Assembly (NCBI GenBank): GCA_005768755.1
Contig: VAFL01000005.1
Location: 124,001-188,000 of the forward strand
Source of the DNA: Paracoccus denitrificans
Lineage (GTDB): Bacteria > Pseudomonadota > Alphaproteobacteria > Rhodobacterales > Rhodobacteraceae
Direction: 5' to 3'
Length of the DNA: 64,000 nucleotides
Under the pieces are notes generated by a model, which saw only the letters and a program-made list of their open reading frames with translations, was not told the origin of the DNA and ran no database searches. A program made the translations under genes and the position numbers. The number at the start of each line of letters is the position of its first letter. Position 1 is the stretch's first letter. Below are positions 1 through 9,946 of this stretch, in pieces.

Positions 1-422
1 GTGCCAAGGACAAGGACGGGCTTTGGGGCTTCATCAAGCGCTATGCGCCCGATGCCTCGCCCGAGACGCATCCTCAGCTAGATCAGGCGGCAGGTTATGC
101 TGTGCGCTATTTCAACGATTTCGTCGCTCCGGGCCGCAGCTTTCGCGCGCCGACAGACAAGGAGCGTGCGGCGCTTGAGGATCTGGCCGGACGGCTGGCA
201 GCATGGGACGGACCGCTTGACGCGGAAGCGCTGCAAACGATGGTCTTCGCCGTCGGGACAGAACATGAGTTCGAGCCGCTGCGTGCGTGGTTCCAGGCGC
301 TGTATCAGGTGTTGCTGGGTGCCGATCAGGGTCCACGCTTCGGTGGGTTCATCGCGCTTTACGGCGTGGACGAGACACGCGAACTGATCGAAAAGGCGCT
401 GAATGGCGGGCTGTCCGCCTGA
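1..422 (+). CDS. lysS: Lysine--tRNA ligase, class I, C-terminal end (partial)
   Basis: This open frame enters from the left edge (reading from base 3) and stops at 422, giving about 139 C-terminal residues. It would charge tRNA-Lys with lysine in the cytoplasm. The all-helical tail, with the segments GYAVRYFNDFVAP, TEHEFEPLRAWFQALYQVL and GPRFGGFIALYGVDETRELI, resembles the anticodon-binding end of class I (archaeal-type) lysyl-tRNA synthetases, which many Rhodobacterales use instead of the class II enzyme. The HIGH and KMSKS catalytic motifs would lie upstream of the window, so the call rests on the C-terminus alone. A hairpin follows the stop at once. Confidence 0.8.
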   Translation, partial: AKDKDGLWGFIKRYAPDASPETHPQLDQAAGYAVRYFNDFVAPGRSFRAPTDKERAALEDLAGRLAAWDGPLDAEALQTMVFAVGTEHEFEPLRAWFQALYQVLLGADQGPRFGGFIALYGVDETRELIEKALNGGLSA

Positions 423-434
423 TCGTGACGTATA

Positions 435-466
435 GGGCGTTGTGCATGCCATTAGGCGCAACGCCC
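435..466 (+). terminator. Hairpin downstream of lysS
   Basis: An 11-bp stem (GGGCGTTGTGC paired with GCGCAACGCCC, one G-T wobble) closes a 10-nt loop 13 nt after the lysS stop. No clear T-run follows, so it may be a weak or Rho-assisted terminator, or a 3'-end stabiliser. Confidence 0.4.
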
Positions 467-472
467 GCGTGG

Positions 473-488
473 TTAACGACCGATTAAC
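473..488 (+). promoter_or_regulatory. Candidate CtrA box upstream of the beta-helix gene
   Basis: TTAA at 473-476, seven bases, then TTAAC at 484-488 matches the full alphaproteobacterial CtrA consensus TTAA-N7-TTAAC. It lies 67 bp before the start at 556, a normal distance for activation. It is the only such match I found in the intergenic DNA of the window. CtrA binding itself is inference. Confidence 0.6.
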
Positions 489-555
489 AGGTCGCGACGA
501 CATTCTCCTTCGTATTTCGGGCCGCGGAGTGCGGTCGATTTGAGGGAGATCGCGC

Positions 556-2853
556 ATGAATATTGCCATTACCGACGGCGTGAAGCTGATGCCGCCGAGC
601 TTTGCTTCCGGTCTGGCCAGTTGGTCGCGGGAATTCGGTACACCGGGAAGTGCGACCTGGGCCAATCAGGCGAATGCCGCCATCGTCTCGGCCGATCAGG
701 ATTTCGGATCCTGTCTGGAGATCAACAAGGTCGCGGACATTACGCGGATTCGCTTCATGGGCGAAACGCCGATCCTGCCCGGCACGTATCTGCGGATCTC
801 AGCACGTATAAAGGCAGTCGCAGGCGCGCGCCCTTCCGTCCGCGTCGCGGGTTGGGCAGGCGGCAGCGATCGCGGCCACGTCTCGGGCTTGGATGAGTAC
901 GGGCCGACGGTATCGCTGCCCGATTTCAATGAAGTCATCGAAGTCAGCGGCATCGTGGGAACGGGCCGGCGTGGTGGGGTGGATATGCCATGGGGGTCTG
1001 ATCCCGTATATGGGCATTTCGGCGTCGATCTGACAGGGCCAAACGGCGGCGCGGTCCGGATTGAATCGGTCAGGATCGAAGATGTCACCTCGACCTTTCT
1101 GCGCGACATGATGGATTGGGTCGACGTGCGCGATTTCGGTGCCGTCGGCAACGGAAGCACGGATGACCGGCAGGCATTTGCCGCCGCAGACAATGCCGCC
1201 GAAGGACGCGTTCTGGTCGTGCCTTCAGGGCGGTACAAGATCGGGTCCGATCTGACCATCAAGTCGCCGGTGCGTTTCGCGGGCACGCTGACCATGCCTC
1301 GCGCGGCCCGTCTGGCGCTGCTCAGTTCCTTTGACTATCCGACATATGCCGCCGCTTTCGGTGATGAAACCGAGGGCTTGAAGCGCGCGCTTCAGGCGCT
1401 GTTCGGCTATACCGACCATTGCGAATTGAATCTGCGCGGGCGCCGCATTGACCTGACAGAGCCGATGATCATCGCCGAACTGGCGCCCGGTTTGACCTCG
1501 TACCAGAACCGCCGGCAGATCTGTAACGGACAGATCTATGTGATCGACGGACCGGCATGGCAGAACAAGGCCGTCAGCTCGAAAGCGACATACAACACCT
1601 CGAACCGCGACGTTCTGAGCAATGTCGACAATGTGGCAAATATCGAGGTTGGCAGCCTGATCACTGGCGCCGGGGTTGGGCGCGAAGTCTACGTCAAGGC
1701 GAAGAATATTGGCGCCGGCACGGTCACACTTTCGCAACCGCTCTATGGCGGGTCGGGCACCCGCACATACCGTTTCGAGCGGTTCCGCTATGTCTTCGAC
1801 TTCATCGGCATGGAAAGCGCCAGCAATGTGAACTTCGTTGAGCTGGATTTTGCGCTGAACGATGTTGCGAGCGGTCTGATGCTGCCGACGGAAGGACGCA
1901 TGTTCCAGTTGCGCGACTGCTTCATCAGCGGCCCAAAAGATCGCGGGATTACGTCGGCCGGGCGTGGGTGCCAGGATCTGCATGTCGATCGCTGCAATTT
2001 CCTGTCCTCGGAAATGGGCCTTCCGGCGCAGGACAGAAAAAGCGTGGCCATCAATATCAACGCCAATGACACGAAGATCCGCGACAACCGCGTGGTGCGC
2101 TTTGGCACATTCGTCGTTGCCGATGGCGGTGGGCACCTGATCTCTGGAAATCATTTCTTTCAGGGAGACGACACCCAGGTTGGAAAGCGCGTGCCGGGCA
2201 TCGTCTTCACCAAATCGAACAACAAGACGGTGGTTTCGGGCAATTACATCGACAATTGCAGTATCGAGTGGACGAACGAATACCTTGCCGAACCGGATTT
2301 TGCTGGCGATTCCTTCTCGTTCGGGGGGCTGACCATCACGGGCAACCATTTCTTCGTCCATGATACGCTGACCGATTTCGCCTGGATATCCATCAAGCCG
2401 TACGGATCGGGTCACTACATTCAGGGTCTGTCGGTGACGAACAACGTGTTCCTCGTGGGCGGCGGTGCTAAGATTCAGCGGATCGAGAAGATCGACACAT
2501 CGTTTGCCGACATGAACTATTCGCGGATGCGCAACATTCTGTTCGCCGGCAACACGTTCAACGGCGTCCTTGATTATGTGGCCAACCCGGTTCAGGTCAA
2601 ACATACGCAGGCAACCGCACAGGCAAGCTGGGTCGTGCCGCTTGCGCAGAACCTGCCATTCCAGGGCTGGGCGCAAAATGTGGATTCGCTGACGGCTTTA
2701 TCGGCAATGAAAGATGCGTCGGGCGGGCGCGTCACCGAAATGCCCTGGTTGCGGACCGGGCAGGGATCGCGGAAAGGCAATCTGCATGTCGAATGGTCCA
2801 GGCCGGTTGCCGGCTCTGTCGTTATTCTTGCCAGGATGGATAACCCAAACTGA
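556..2853 (+). CDS. Right-handed beta-helix (pectate-lyase-3 / GH28-related) protein, possible spike protein
   Basis: 765 residues. The start ATG follows GAGGGAG. Residues 1 to about 185 look like a beta-rich carbohydrate-binding or jelly-roll region. Residues 189-203 carry DVRDFGAVGNGSTDD, the hallmark entry to a pectate-lyase-3 type parallel beta-helix, and repeated short strands with SGNHF, SGNYI and TGNHF turns follow to about 650. No signal peptide is visible, which fits a phage-like spike or tail-fibre protein better than a Sec-exported enzyme. I see no clear catalytic triad. It stands alone between a CtrA-type box and a strong terminator. Gene-transfer-agent head spikes of Rhodobacterales are encoded away from the main GTA cluster and GTA production depends on CtrA, so a head-spike role is a reasonable inference but not proven. 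An exopolysaccharide-modifying enzyme is the alternative. Confidence 0.65.
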   Translation: MNIAITDGVKLMPPSFASGLASWSREFGTPGSATWANQANAAIVSADQDFGSCLEINKVADITRIRFMGETPILPGTYLRISARIKAVAGARPSVRVAGWAGGSDRGHVSGLDEYGPTVSLPDFNEVIEVSGIVGTGRRGGVDMPWGSDPVYGHFGVDLTGPNGGAVRIESVRIEDVTSTFLRDMMDWVDVRDFGAVGNGSTDDRQAFAAADNAAEGRVLVVPSGRYKIGSDLTIKSPVRFAGTLTMPRAARLALLSSFDYPTYAAAFGDETEGLKRALQALFGYTDHCELNLRGRRIDLTEPMIIAELAPGLTSYQNRRQICNGQIYVIDGPAWQNKAVSSKATYNTSNRDVLSNVDNVANIEVGSLITGAGVGREVYVKAKNIGAGTVTLSQPLYGGSGTRTYRFERFRYVFDFIGMESASNVNFVELDFALNDVASGLMLPTEGRMFQLRDCFISGPKDRGITSAGRGCQDLHVDRCNFLSSEMGLPAQDRKSVAININANDTKIRDNRVVRFGTFVVADGGGHLISGNHFFQGDDTQVGKRVPGIVFTKSNNKTVVSGNYIDNCSIEWTNEYLAEPDFAGDSFSFGGLTITGNHFFVHDTLTDFAWISIKPYGSGHYIQGLSVTNNVFLVGGGAKIQRIEKIDTSFADMNYSRMRNILFAGNTFNGVLDYVANPVQVKHTQATAQASWVVPLAQNLPFQGWAQNVDSLTALSAMKDASGGRVTEMPWLRTGQGSRKGNLHVEWSRPVAGSVVILARMDNPN

Positions 2854-2874
2854 TCCGACCGCGCCCTTGCCACC

Positions 2875-2903
2875 ACCCCCGTTCCCTGGAGCGGGGGTTT
2901 TGC
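2875..2903 (+). terminator. Rho-independent terminator after the beta-helix gene
   Basis: The stem ACCCCC / GGGGGT surrounds GTTCCCTGGAGC and is followed by TTTTGCTTTG, 22 nt after the stop codon. It isolates this gene from acs. Confidence 0.75.
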
Positions 2904-2937
2904 TTTGTCGGGGAGCATGGGCTTTCCAGCGAGCAGT

Positions 2938-3036
2938 GAACAAGCATGTCAATAATTTACAAATTGTCGCCGGTTTGGGTGAAGTTATTTACAGAATTTT
3001 CTTTTTAAAAAAATACTTTATGATGAAAATGTTCTG
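2938..3036 (+). promoter_or_regulatory. acs: AT-rich acs promoter region with a spaced direct repeat
   Basis: The 216 bp between the terminator and the acs start hold the most AT-rich stretch nearby. ATTTACAAATT (2955-2965) recurs as ATTTACAGAATT (2987-2998), 32 bp apart or about three helical turns, which suggests a pair of regulator sites on one face of the DNA. TTTACA at 2988 and TACTTT or TATGAT around 3014-3024 are possible -35 and -10 elements, but the spacing is not ideal and the exact promoter is uncertain. Confidence 0.4.
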
Positions 3037-3119
3037 TGCTTTACTTCCTTGCAGGGGATCGGCGTGAAGGTTGCCGAGGCGGATGTAGCCAATGTCCGCG
3101 ACACAAGGGGAGGCTTCAT

Positions 3120-5075
<1,956 letters not shown>

Positions 5076-5084
5076 CACCATTGC

Positions 5085-5110
5085 AGGGTCAGGCAGGTTT
5101 GCCTGGCCCT
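5085..5110 (+). terminator. Hairpin at the 3' end of acs
   Basis: AGGGTCAGGCA pairs with TGCCTGGCCCT over 11 positions (one G-T wobble) around a GGTT loop, 9 nt after the acs stop. No T-tract follows, so termination may be partial, letting the symporter genes be co-transcribed at a lower level. Confidence 0.5.
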
Positions 5111-5135
5111 GTTGTCAAAAAGGAGAGATCAGAGC

Positions 5136-5178
5136 GGGCATGGTCTGACATGCCCGATCCCACCGCATCGGCGGTGGG
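5136..5178 (+). promoter_or_regulatory. Two tandem perfect hairpins in the acs-symporter interval
   Basis: GGGCATG / CATGCCC (5136-5155, 6-nt loop) is followed by CCCACCGC / GCGGTGGG (5159-5178, ATCG loop). Both stems are perfect and separated by 3 nt. No protein gene is evident here. They may be transcript stabilisers, tandem terminators or part of a structured leader. The function is unknown. Confidence 0.45.
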
Positions 5179-5324
5179 CAATGAAGTCGTGTGCGAACAA
5201 TACGCCCTGCCTTGTCGTGCCCGCGATTGCGGCGCGTTCAAGGCAGCACTGACAATGAAATGCCAAAGCAGCGGGATCAAGTCCGCGGCAGTGCTTCATC
5301 GCAGTTGCACAGGGTCAGGTGCCC

Positions 5325-5392
5325 GGCCTTGCGCGCCCCGCAGCCGCGCCCAAGGCCAGCCGTTGCCCCGCCGATGCTGTCTCGGCGGGGCA
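5325..5392 (+). promoter_or_regulatory. Two further hairpins just upstream of the symporter genes
   Basis: GGCCTTG (5325-5331) pairs with CAAGGCC (5351-5357). Then TGCCCCGCCGA (5364-5374) pairs perfectly over 11 bp with TCGGCGGGGCA (5382-5392) around a 7-nt loop, ending 52 bp before the DUF4212 start. The second could be an operator palindrome or an RNA stem in the 5' leader. The rest of 5179-5324 shows nothing I can name, except a 10-nt repeat CAGGGTCAGG at 5310-5319 that also occurs at 5084-5093. Confidence 0.45.
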
Positions 5393-5444
5393 CGCAGAAA
5401 CCAAGGCAGCAGGGAACGACACTCTAACGGGAGGAACAACGGAT

Positions 5445-5702
5445 ATGAGTGACAGAACAGCGTCAAACGCCTATTGGCGGGCGAATATCAGGATCATCTG
5501 GGTGTGTATCGCCATCTGGGCACTGGTCTCCTATGGCTTCGGGATCATCCTGCGGCCCTTGCTGAGCGGCATCAAGGTCGGCGGCACGGATCTCGGCTTC
5601 TGGTTCGCGCAGCAAGGCTCGATCCTTGTCTTCATCGTGCTGATCTTCTGGTATGCGTGGCGCATGAACCGCCTCGATGCCGAGCACGGCGTGGAGGAGT
5701 GA
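5445..5702 (+). CDS. DUF4212 family small membrane subunit of a solute symporter
   Basis: 85 residues with two hydrophobic segments (about 18-40 and 51-73), typical of the DUF4212 family. The start ATG follows CGGGAGGA by a normal spacing; a longer upstream frame lacks support. Family members are encoded directly before a VC_2705-type sodium/solute symporter, as here, where the gap to the next start is one base. The likely role is an accessory subunit for assembly or activity of the acetate-type permease in the inner membrane. The hairpin-rich DNA upstream suggests it is expressed separately from acs or at a different level. Confidence 0.85.
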   Translation: MSDRTASNAYWRANIRIIWVCIAIWALVSYGFGIILRPLLSGIKVGGTDLGFWFAQQGSILVFIVLIFWYAWRMNRLDAEHGVEE

Positions 5703-5703
5703 G

Positions 5704-7515
5704 ATGAGCCAGTTCACCCTTAACCTTATCTTCATCGGCCTGAGCTTCGCGCTGTATATCGGGATCGCCATCTGGGCGCGTGCAGGTTCGACGTCTGAAT
5801 TCTACGCCGCCAATCGCGGCGTCAGCCCGGTAATGAACGGGATGGCGACGGCGGCAGACTGGATGTCGGCCGCCTCGTTTCTGTCGATGGCGGGCCTGAT
5901 CGCCTTCACCGGCTATGACAACTCGACCTATCTGATGGGTTGGACCGGCGGCTATGTGCTTTTGGCCCTGCTGCTTGCACCCTATCTGCGCAAATTCGGC
6001 AAGTTTACCGTGCCTGAATTCATCGGTGACCGCTTTTATTCGCGCAACGCGCGGATCATTGGCGTCGTCTGCCTGCTGATCATCTCGATCACCTATGTGA
6101 TCGGGCAGATGACCGGGGTCGGCAAGACCTTCGCGCGCTATCTGGAAGTGACCGAAGTGCAGGGCCTTTGGATCGGCGCAGCGCTTGTCTTCTGCTATGC
6201 AGTCCTGGGCGGCATGAAGGGCATCACCTATACGCAGGTGGCGCAGTATATCGTCCTGATCATCGCCTATACCATTCCGGCGGTCTTCATCGCGCTGCAA
6301 CTGACCGGGCATGTCCTGCCACAGACCGGGCTGTTCGGCACGCATGATGCTTCGGGGATGGAGTTTCTGGCCAAGCTGGATCAGCTGGTAACGGATCTGG
6401 GTTTCCGTGAATATACGGCACATCACACCTCGACGCTGGACATGGTTCTGTTCACCCTTGCGCTGATGATCGGCACCGCGGGCCTGCCCCATGTCATCAT
6501 CCGCTTCTTTACCGTGCCGAAGGTATCTGATGCGCGTTCTTCGGCGGGCTGGGCGCTTGTCTTCATCGCGCTGCTTTACACGGTTGCCCCGGCTGTGGGC
6601 GCGATGTCGCGCTTCAACCTGACCACCACGATGTGGCCGGGTGCTGTCGAAGGCGAAACCTTCAGTCAGCCGGCGGTTTCGCTGGAAGATGTCCAAAGCT
6701 CGCCGCAACTGCAGTGGATGCGGAACTGGGAAAAGACCGGCCTGCTGAAATGGGAAGACAAGAACGGGGACGGCCTGATCCAGTACTATAACGACAAGGT
6801 CGAGCCTTCCGAGGCGCTTGCCGGGGTTATTGCCGAGCAGAATCTTCAAGGCAACGAACTGCCAACCATCGACAACGACATCATGGTTCTGGCCAACCCG
6901 GAAATCGCAAACCTTCCGGGCTGGGTCATCGCCATCGTCGCAGCGGGCGGCCTTGCGGCTGCATTGTCGACGGCAGCGGGCCTGCTTCTGGCGATCTCGG
7001 GCGCGGTGTCGCATGACCTTGTCAAAGGCTGGCTGCGGCCCGATATCAGCGAGAAGGGAGAGTTGATGGCGGCCCGGGTGTCCATGGCGGCGTCAATTCT
7101 TGTCGCGACCCTTCTTGGCCTGAAACCGCCAGGATTTGCGGCGCAGACTGTGGCGCTTGCTTTCGGTCTGGCGGCATCCTCGATCTTCCCGGTTTTGATG
7201 ATGGGGATCTTCTCGACCCGCATCAACAAGCACGGGGCGATCTGGGGCATGCTGGCGGGCATCATCTCGACGCTTCTGTATATCTTCACCTACAAGGGCT
7301 GGTTCTTCCTGGCCGGCACCAACATGCTGGAAGATACGGCTGCGAACTGGCTGTTCGGCATTTCGCCGGCAAGCTTCGGGGTGATCGGCGCGCTGATCAA
7401 CTTCGTCGTTGCCTATCTGGTGTCGAACGCGACCGAGGAGCCGCCGATCGAAGTGGTTGAACTGGTCGAATCGATCCGCATCCCGCGGGGTGCCGGCACC
7501 GCTATCGACCACTGA
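5704..7515 (+). CDS. Sodium:solute symporter, acetate-permease-like (VC_2705 subfamily)
   Basis: 603 residues with about 13 predicted membrane spans. It belongs to the SSS family and probably imports acetate or another short monocarboxylate with sodium. Early segments such as YAANRGVSPVMNGMATAADW and SAASFLSMAGLIAFTGYD are characteristic of the ActP/VC_2705 branch. A long hydrophilic insert around residues 310-390 contains DKNGDGLIQYYN (352-363), which reads like an EF-hand calcium loop with Asn at position 12. It lies one base after the DUF4212 gene and downstream of acs. The exact substrate is inferred from context. A strong hairpin follows the stop. Confidence 0.9.
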   Translation: MSQFTLNLIFIGLSFALYIGIAIWARAGSTSEFYAANRGVSPVMNGMATAADWMSAASFLSMAGLIAFTGYDNSTYLMGWTGGYVLLALLLAPYLRKFGKFTVPEFIGDRFYSRNARIIGVVCLLIISITYVIGQMTGVGKTFARYLEVTEVQGLWIGAALVFCYAVLGGMKGITYTQVAQYIVLIIAYTIPAVFIALQLTGHVLPQTGLFGTHDASGMEFLAKLDQLVTDLGFREYTAHHTSTLDMVLFTLALMIGTAGLPHVIIRFFTVPKVSDARSSAGWALVFIALLYTVAPAVGAMSRFNLTTTMWPGAVEGETFSQPAVSLEDVQSSPQLQWMRNWEKTGLLKWEDKNGDGLIQYYNDKVEPSEALAGVIAEQNLQGNELPTIDNDIMVLANPEIANLPGWVIAIVAAGGLAAALSTAAGLLLAISGAVSHDLVKGWLRPDISEKGELMAARVSMAASILVATLLGLKPPGFAAQTVALAFGLAASSIFPVLMMGIFSTRINKHGAIWGMLAGIISTLLYIFTYKGWFFLAGTNMLEDTAANWLFGISPASFGVIGALINFVVAYLVSNATEEPPIEVVELVESIRIPRGAGTAIDH

Positions 7516-7525
7516 TCAGACAACG

Positions 7526-7554
7526 CGCGCCCCTGGACGTGATCCGGGGGCGCG
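7526..7554 (+). terminator. Hairpin after the symporter gene
   Basis: CGCGCCCCTGGA pairs with TCCGGGGGCGCG over 12 positions (one G-T wobble) around CGTGA, followed by TTCCCTTTCC. It occupies the region before the next gene's chosen start and argues against an upstream start for that gene. Confidence 0.6.
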
Positions 7555-7607
7555 TTCCCTTTCCTGAGATCGGCCTTGATCGCAAGGCCGGATGCGTAAG
7601 GCCCGTC

Positions 7608-9422
7608 ATGGACGAGACTGCCCTTTTCATCGCCAGCCAGCATCCCTATGACGCATTGCCGAAGGCGGATCTGGCCCGCGTGGCCGCAGCCTTCCAGCGC
7701 CGCGGCTGGCCCGAGGGCGCCGTGGTCTACCGCTTCGGCGAGCAGTTGGACGGGCTGTATCTGATCGAAGATGCCGGCGTCGAGATCACCGACCGCAATG
7801 GCCAGGTGGTGTCGGTCCTGGGACGCGGCAATTCCTTTGCAGAGCGTGGTCTGCTGAGCGATGGGCTGGCGGCGACAACGGCCACTGTCACATCGGCTGG
7901 TAAGATCCTGATGCTGCCCGAAGCCGAATTTCGGCGGCTGCTGCGCGACAGCCCGGCCTTCGCGCGCTTTTTCACGCGTGGCCGCCCCATCCCGGCGCGC
8001 GGCGCGGTCGATGTGGCGACGCTGAAACTGTCTGACCTGCTGGCACGAGATCCGCTGTCGATAGCGCCCGAGACAACCATCACCGAAGCCGCCCGCATGA
8101 TGCGCGAGGCGCAGGTATCTTCGCTTGGCGTGGTCGATCCCTCGGGCAAGTTGCAGGGGCTGGTCACGATCCGCGACATGTCGAACCGGGTTGTCGCGGA
8201 AGGCCGCGACATCCTTGACCCGGTCATGACGATCATGACCGCCGATCCGGTCGTGTTGCCGCCCGATGCGCTCGGCTCGGATGTGCTGAATGTCATGATG
8301 GAAAAGCGCGTCGGCCACCTGCCTGTGGTCGACGGGGGGCGCTTTGTCGGGATGATCACCCAGACCGACCTGATGCGGGTTCAGGCGATCTCGACCTCTG
8401 TCCTGATCCGCGATGCGGCCAAAGCGCGGGACGTGGCCGACCTGGCCCAGATCACCGCCCGCATTCCTGACCTGCTGGTCAGTCTGGTTGCCGTCAATCA
8501 TCGACACGAGGTGGTGACGCGACTGATCACCGATATCGCCGATGCGGTGACCCGCCGTCTGCTGGCCATGGCCGAGACTAAGTTCGGTTCCCCGCCTGCG
8601 CCCTATCTTTGGGCGGCCTGCGGCAGTCAGGGCAGGCAGGATCAGACCGGCCTGTCCGATCAGGACAACATCCTGATCCTGTCTGATGGCACCGACCCCG
8701 CAGATCCCTATTTCGAGAAGCTGGCCCGTTTCGTCAGCGACGGGCTGAACGCGGCGGGTTATGTCTATTGCCCCGGCGACATGATGGCGACCAATCCGCG
8801 CTGGCGACAGCCACGCGCGACATGGGCCAGCTATTTCCGGGGCTGGATCGAGCGTCCCTCGCCCGAGGCGCAGATGCTGGCCTCGGTCATGTTCGATCTT
8901 CGCGCGATCGGGGGGCAGGCTTCGCTACTGGAAGGGCTTCAGGCCGAGACGCTGGCGATGGCGTCGAAGAATTCGATCTTCGTTGCCCACATGATCGCCA
9001 ATTCGCTGAAGCATCACACCCCTCTGGGGTTGATCCGGGGCTTCGCCACGATCCGCTCGGGTGTGCATCAGGGCCATATCGATATGAAGATGAACGGGGT
9101 CGTGCCGGTGGCCGATATGGCGCGGGTCTATGCGCTGCAGGCAAGACTGGGCGCGGTCAACACGCGCAACCGCCTGGAAAGTGCGGCCGCAGCCGGTATC
9201 ATATCGACAGCCGGCGGCCGCGATCTGATTGCGGCCTATGATCTGATCCAGACGCTGCGGCTGGAAAATCAGGCCGCGCAGATCAAGGCCGGACAGAAGC
9301 CGAACAACTTCCTGCAACCGGCGGATCTGCCGGATTTTGAACGCAGTCACTTGCGGGACGCTTTCGTTGTGGTGCGCACGATGCAATCCGCGCTCGGGCA
9401 GGGGAAAGGGATACTTGCATGA
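7608..9422 (+). CDS. Cyclic-nucleotide-binding / CBS / DUF294 nucleotidyltransferase-like protein
   Basis: 604 residues. The order is a cNMP-binding-type beta barrel (about 20-130), paired CBS domains (about 150-275), a DUF294 GlnD-like nucleotidyltransferase core (about 290-440) with GSQGRQDQTGLSDQDNILI near residue 339, and the helical DUF294 C-terminal domain (to about 600). In GlnD relatives the GS..GR and D.D residues hold metal and NTP, and here all are present, so nucleotidyl transfer is plausible, though the target is unknown. Such proteins often sit beside acetate/SSS permease genes, as here. The ATG at 7608 is chosen because an earlier frame start falls inside the preceding hairpin. 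The stop overlaps the next ATG (ATGA). Confidence 0.85.
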   Translation: MDETALFIASQHPYDALPKADLARVAAAFQRRGWPEGAVVYRFGEQLDGLYLIEDAGVEITDRNGQVVSVLGRGNSFAERGLLSDGLAATTATVTSAGKILMLPEAEFRRLLRDSPAFARFFTRGRPIPARGAVDVATLKLSDLLARDPLSIAPETTITEAARMMREAQVSSLGVVDPSGKLQGLVTIRDMSNRVVAEGRDILDPVMTIMTADPVVLPPDALGSDVLNVMMEKRVGHLPVVDGGRFVGMITQTDLMRVQAISTSVLIRDAAKARDVADLAQITARIPDLLVSLVAVNHRHEVVTRLITDIADAVTRRLLAMAETKFGSPPAPYLWAACGSQGRQDQTGLSDQDNILILSDGTDPADPYFEKLARFVSDGLNAAGYVYCPGDMMATNPRWRQPRATWASYFRGWIERPSPEAQMLASVMFDLRAIGGQASLLEGLQAETLAMASKNSIFVAHMIANSLKHHTPLGLIRGFATIRSGVHQGHIDMKMNGVVPVADMARVYALQARLGAVNTRNRLESAAAAGIISTAGGRDLIAAYDLIQTLRLENQAAQIKAGQKPNNFLQPADLPDFERSHLRDAFVVVRTMQSALGQGKGILA

Positions 9423-9928
9423 ATGAACTCAGCGGCCTCGGGTCCGATCTTCTTGGCACTTTCGCGGTCGCAATCGGTGTGGCCGCGCTGCTTTATGCGC
9501 TTGGTCACGCGTCGCGCCGGGCAGGTCGTCCCATACCGCGTTGGGTGCTGCCGGCTGGCATCGGTCTGGCGATGATCGGTTATGCCACCTGGAACGAATA
9601 CAGCTGGGCCGGGCGCGTGAAGGACCAGCTGCCCGATCGTGTGCAGGTCATTTCCGAAGGGCGTGTGCAAAGCCCGCTTCGGCCCTGGACCTATCTGGCG
9701 GCGCCGGTCGGGAGACTGGCGTTGATCGATCCGGACGCCGTGCGGTCCGACGATGGCGGCGTCGATGCGACAATCGTTCCGATTATTCTGGTCGAGCGCT
9801 GGAAGCGAAGCGTGACGGTCGAGCAGGGCGTCAATTGCGCAACCGGTGAAACCCGTCCGCCGGGCGAAGAGTGGCGCGATGCCGCGCCCGGCGATCCGGC
9901 CTTTGCCGCGATCTGCGCGCGAACCTAG
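9419..9928 (+). CDS. Small membrane protein of unknown function in the acetate module
   Basis: 169 residues, translationally coupled to the DUF294 gene by an ATGA overlap. Two hydrophobic segments are visible (about 9-28 and 41-59), followed by a soluble C-terminal region of about 110 residues, probably periplasmic, containing one Cys pair (ATGETRPPG lies between Cys near 140 and Cys near 167). I do not recognise a named family. The tight placement between the DUF294 protein and a response regulator suggests it works with the signalling proteins around it. Confidence 0.7.
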   Translation: MNELSGLGSDLLGTFAVAIGVAALLYALGHASRRAGRPIPRWVLPAGIGLAMIGYATWNEYSWAGRVKDQLPDRVQVISEGRVQSPLRPWTYLAAPVGRLALIDPDAVRSDDGGVDATIVPIILVERWKRSVTVEQGVNCATGETRPPGEEWRDAAPGDPAFAAICART

Positions 9929-9946
9929 GACGGGCGGGGAACGCAG

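Noticed and set aside
556..2853. Prophage remnant around the beta-helix gene
   Set aside because: Flanks are lysS and acs, with no phage structural, lysis or integrase genes nearby; a stand-alone spike or exoprotein fits better.
5081..5452. A 123-codon frame between acs and the DUF4212 gene
   Set aside because: Composition is Arg/Ala/Gly-rich like random high-GC DNA, and it runs through several strong hairpins and over the real DUF4212 start.
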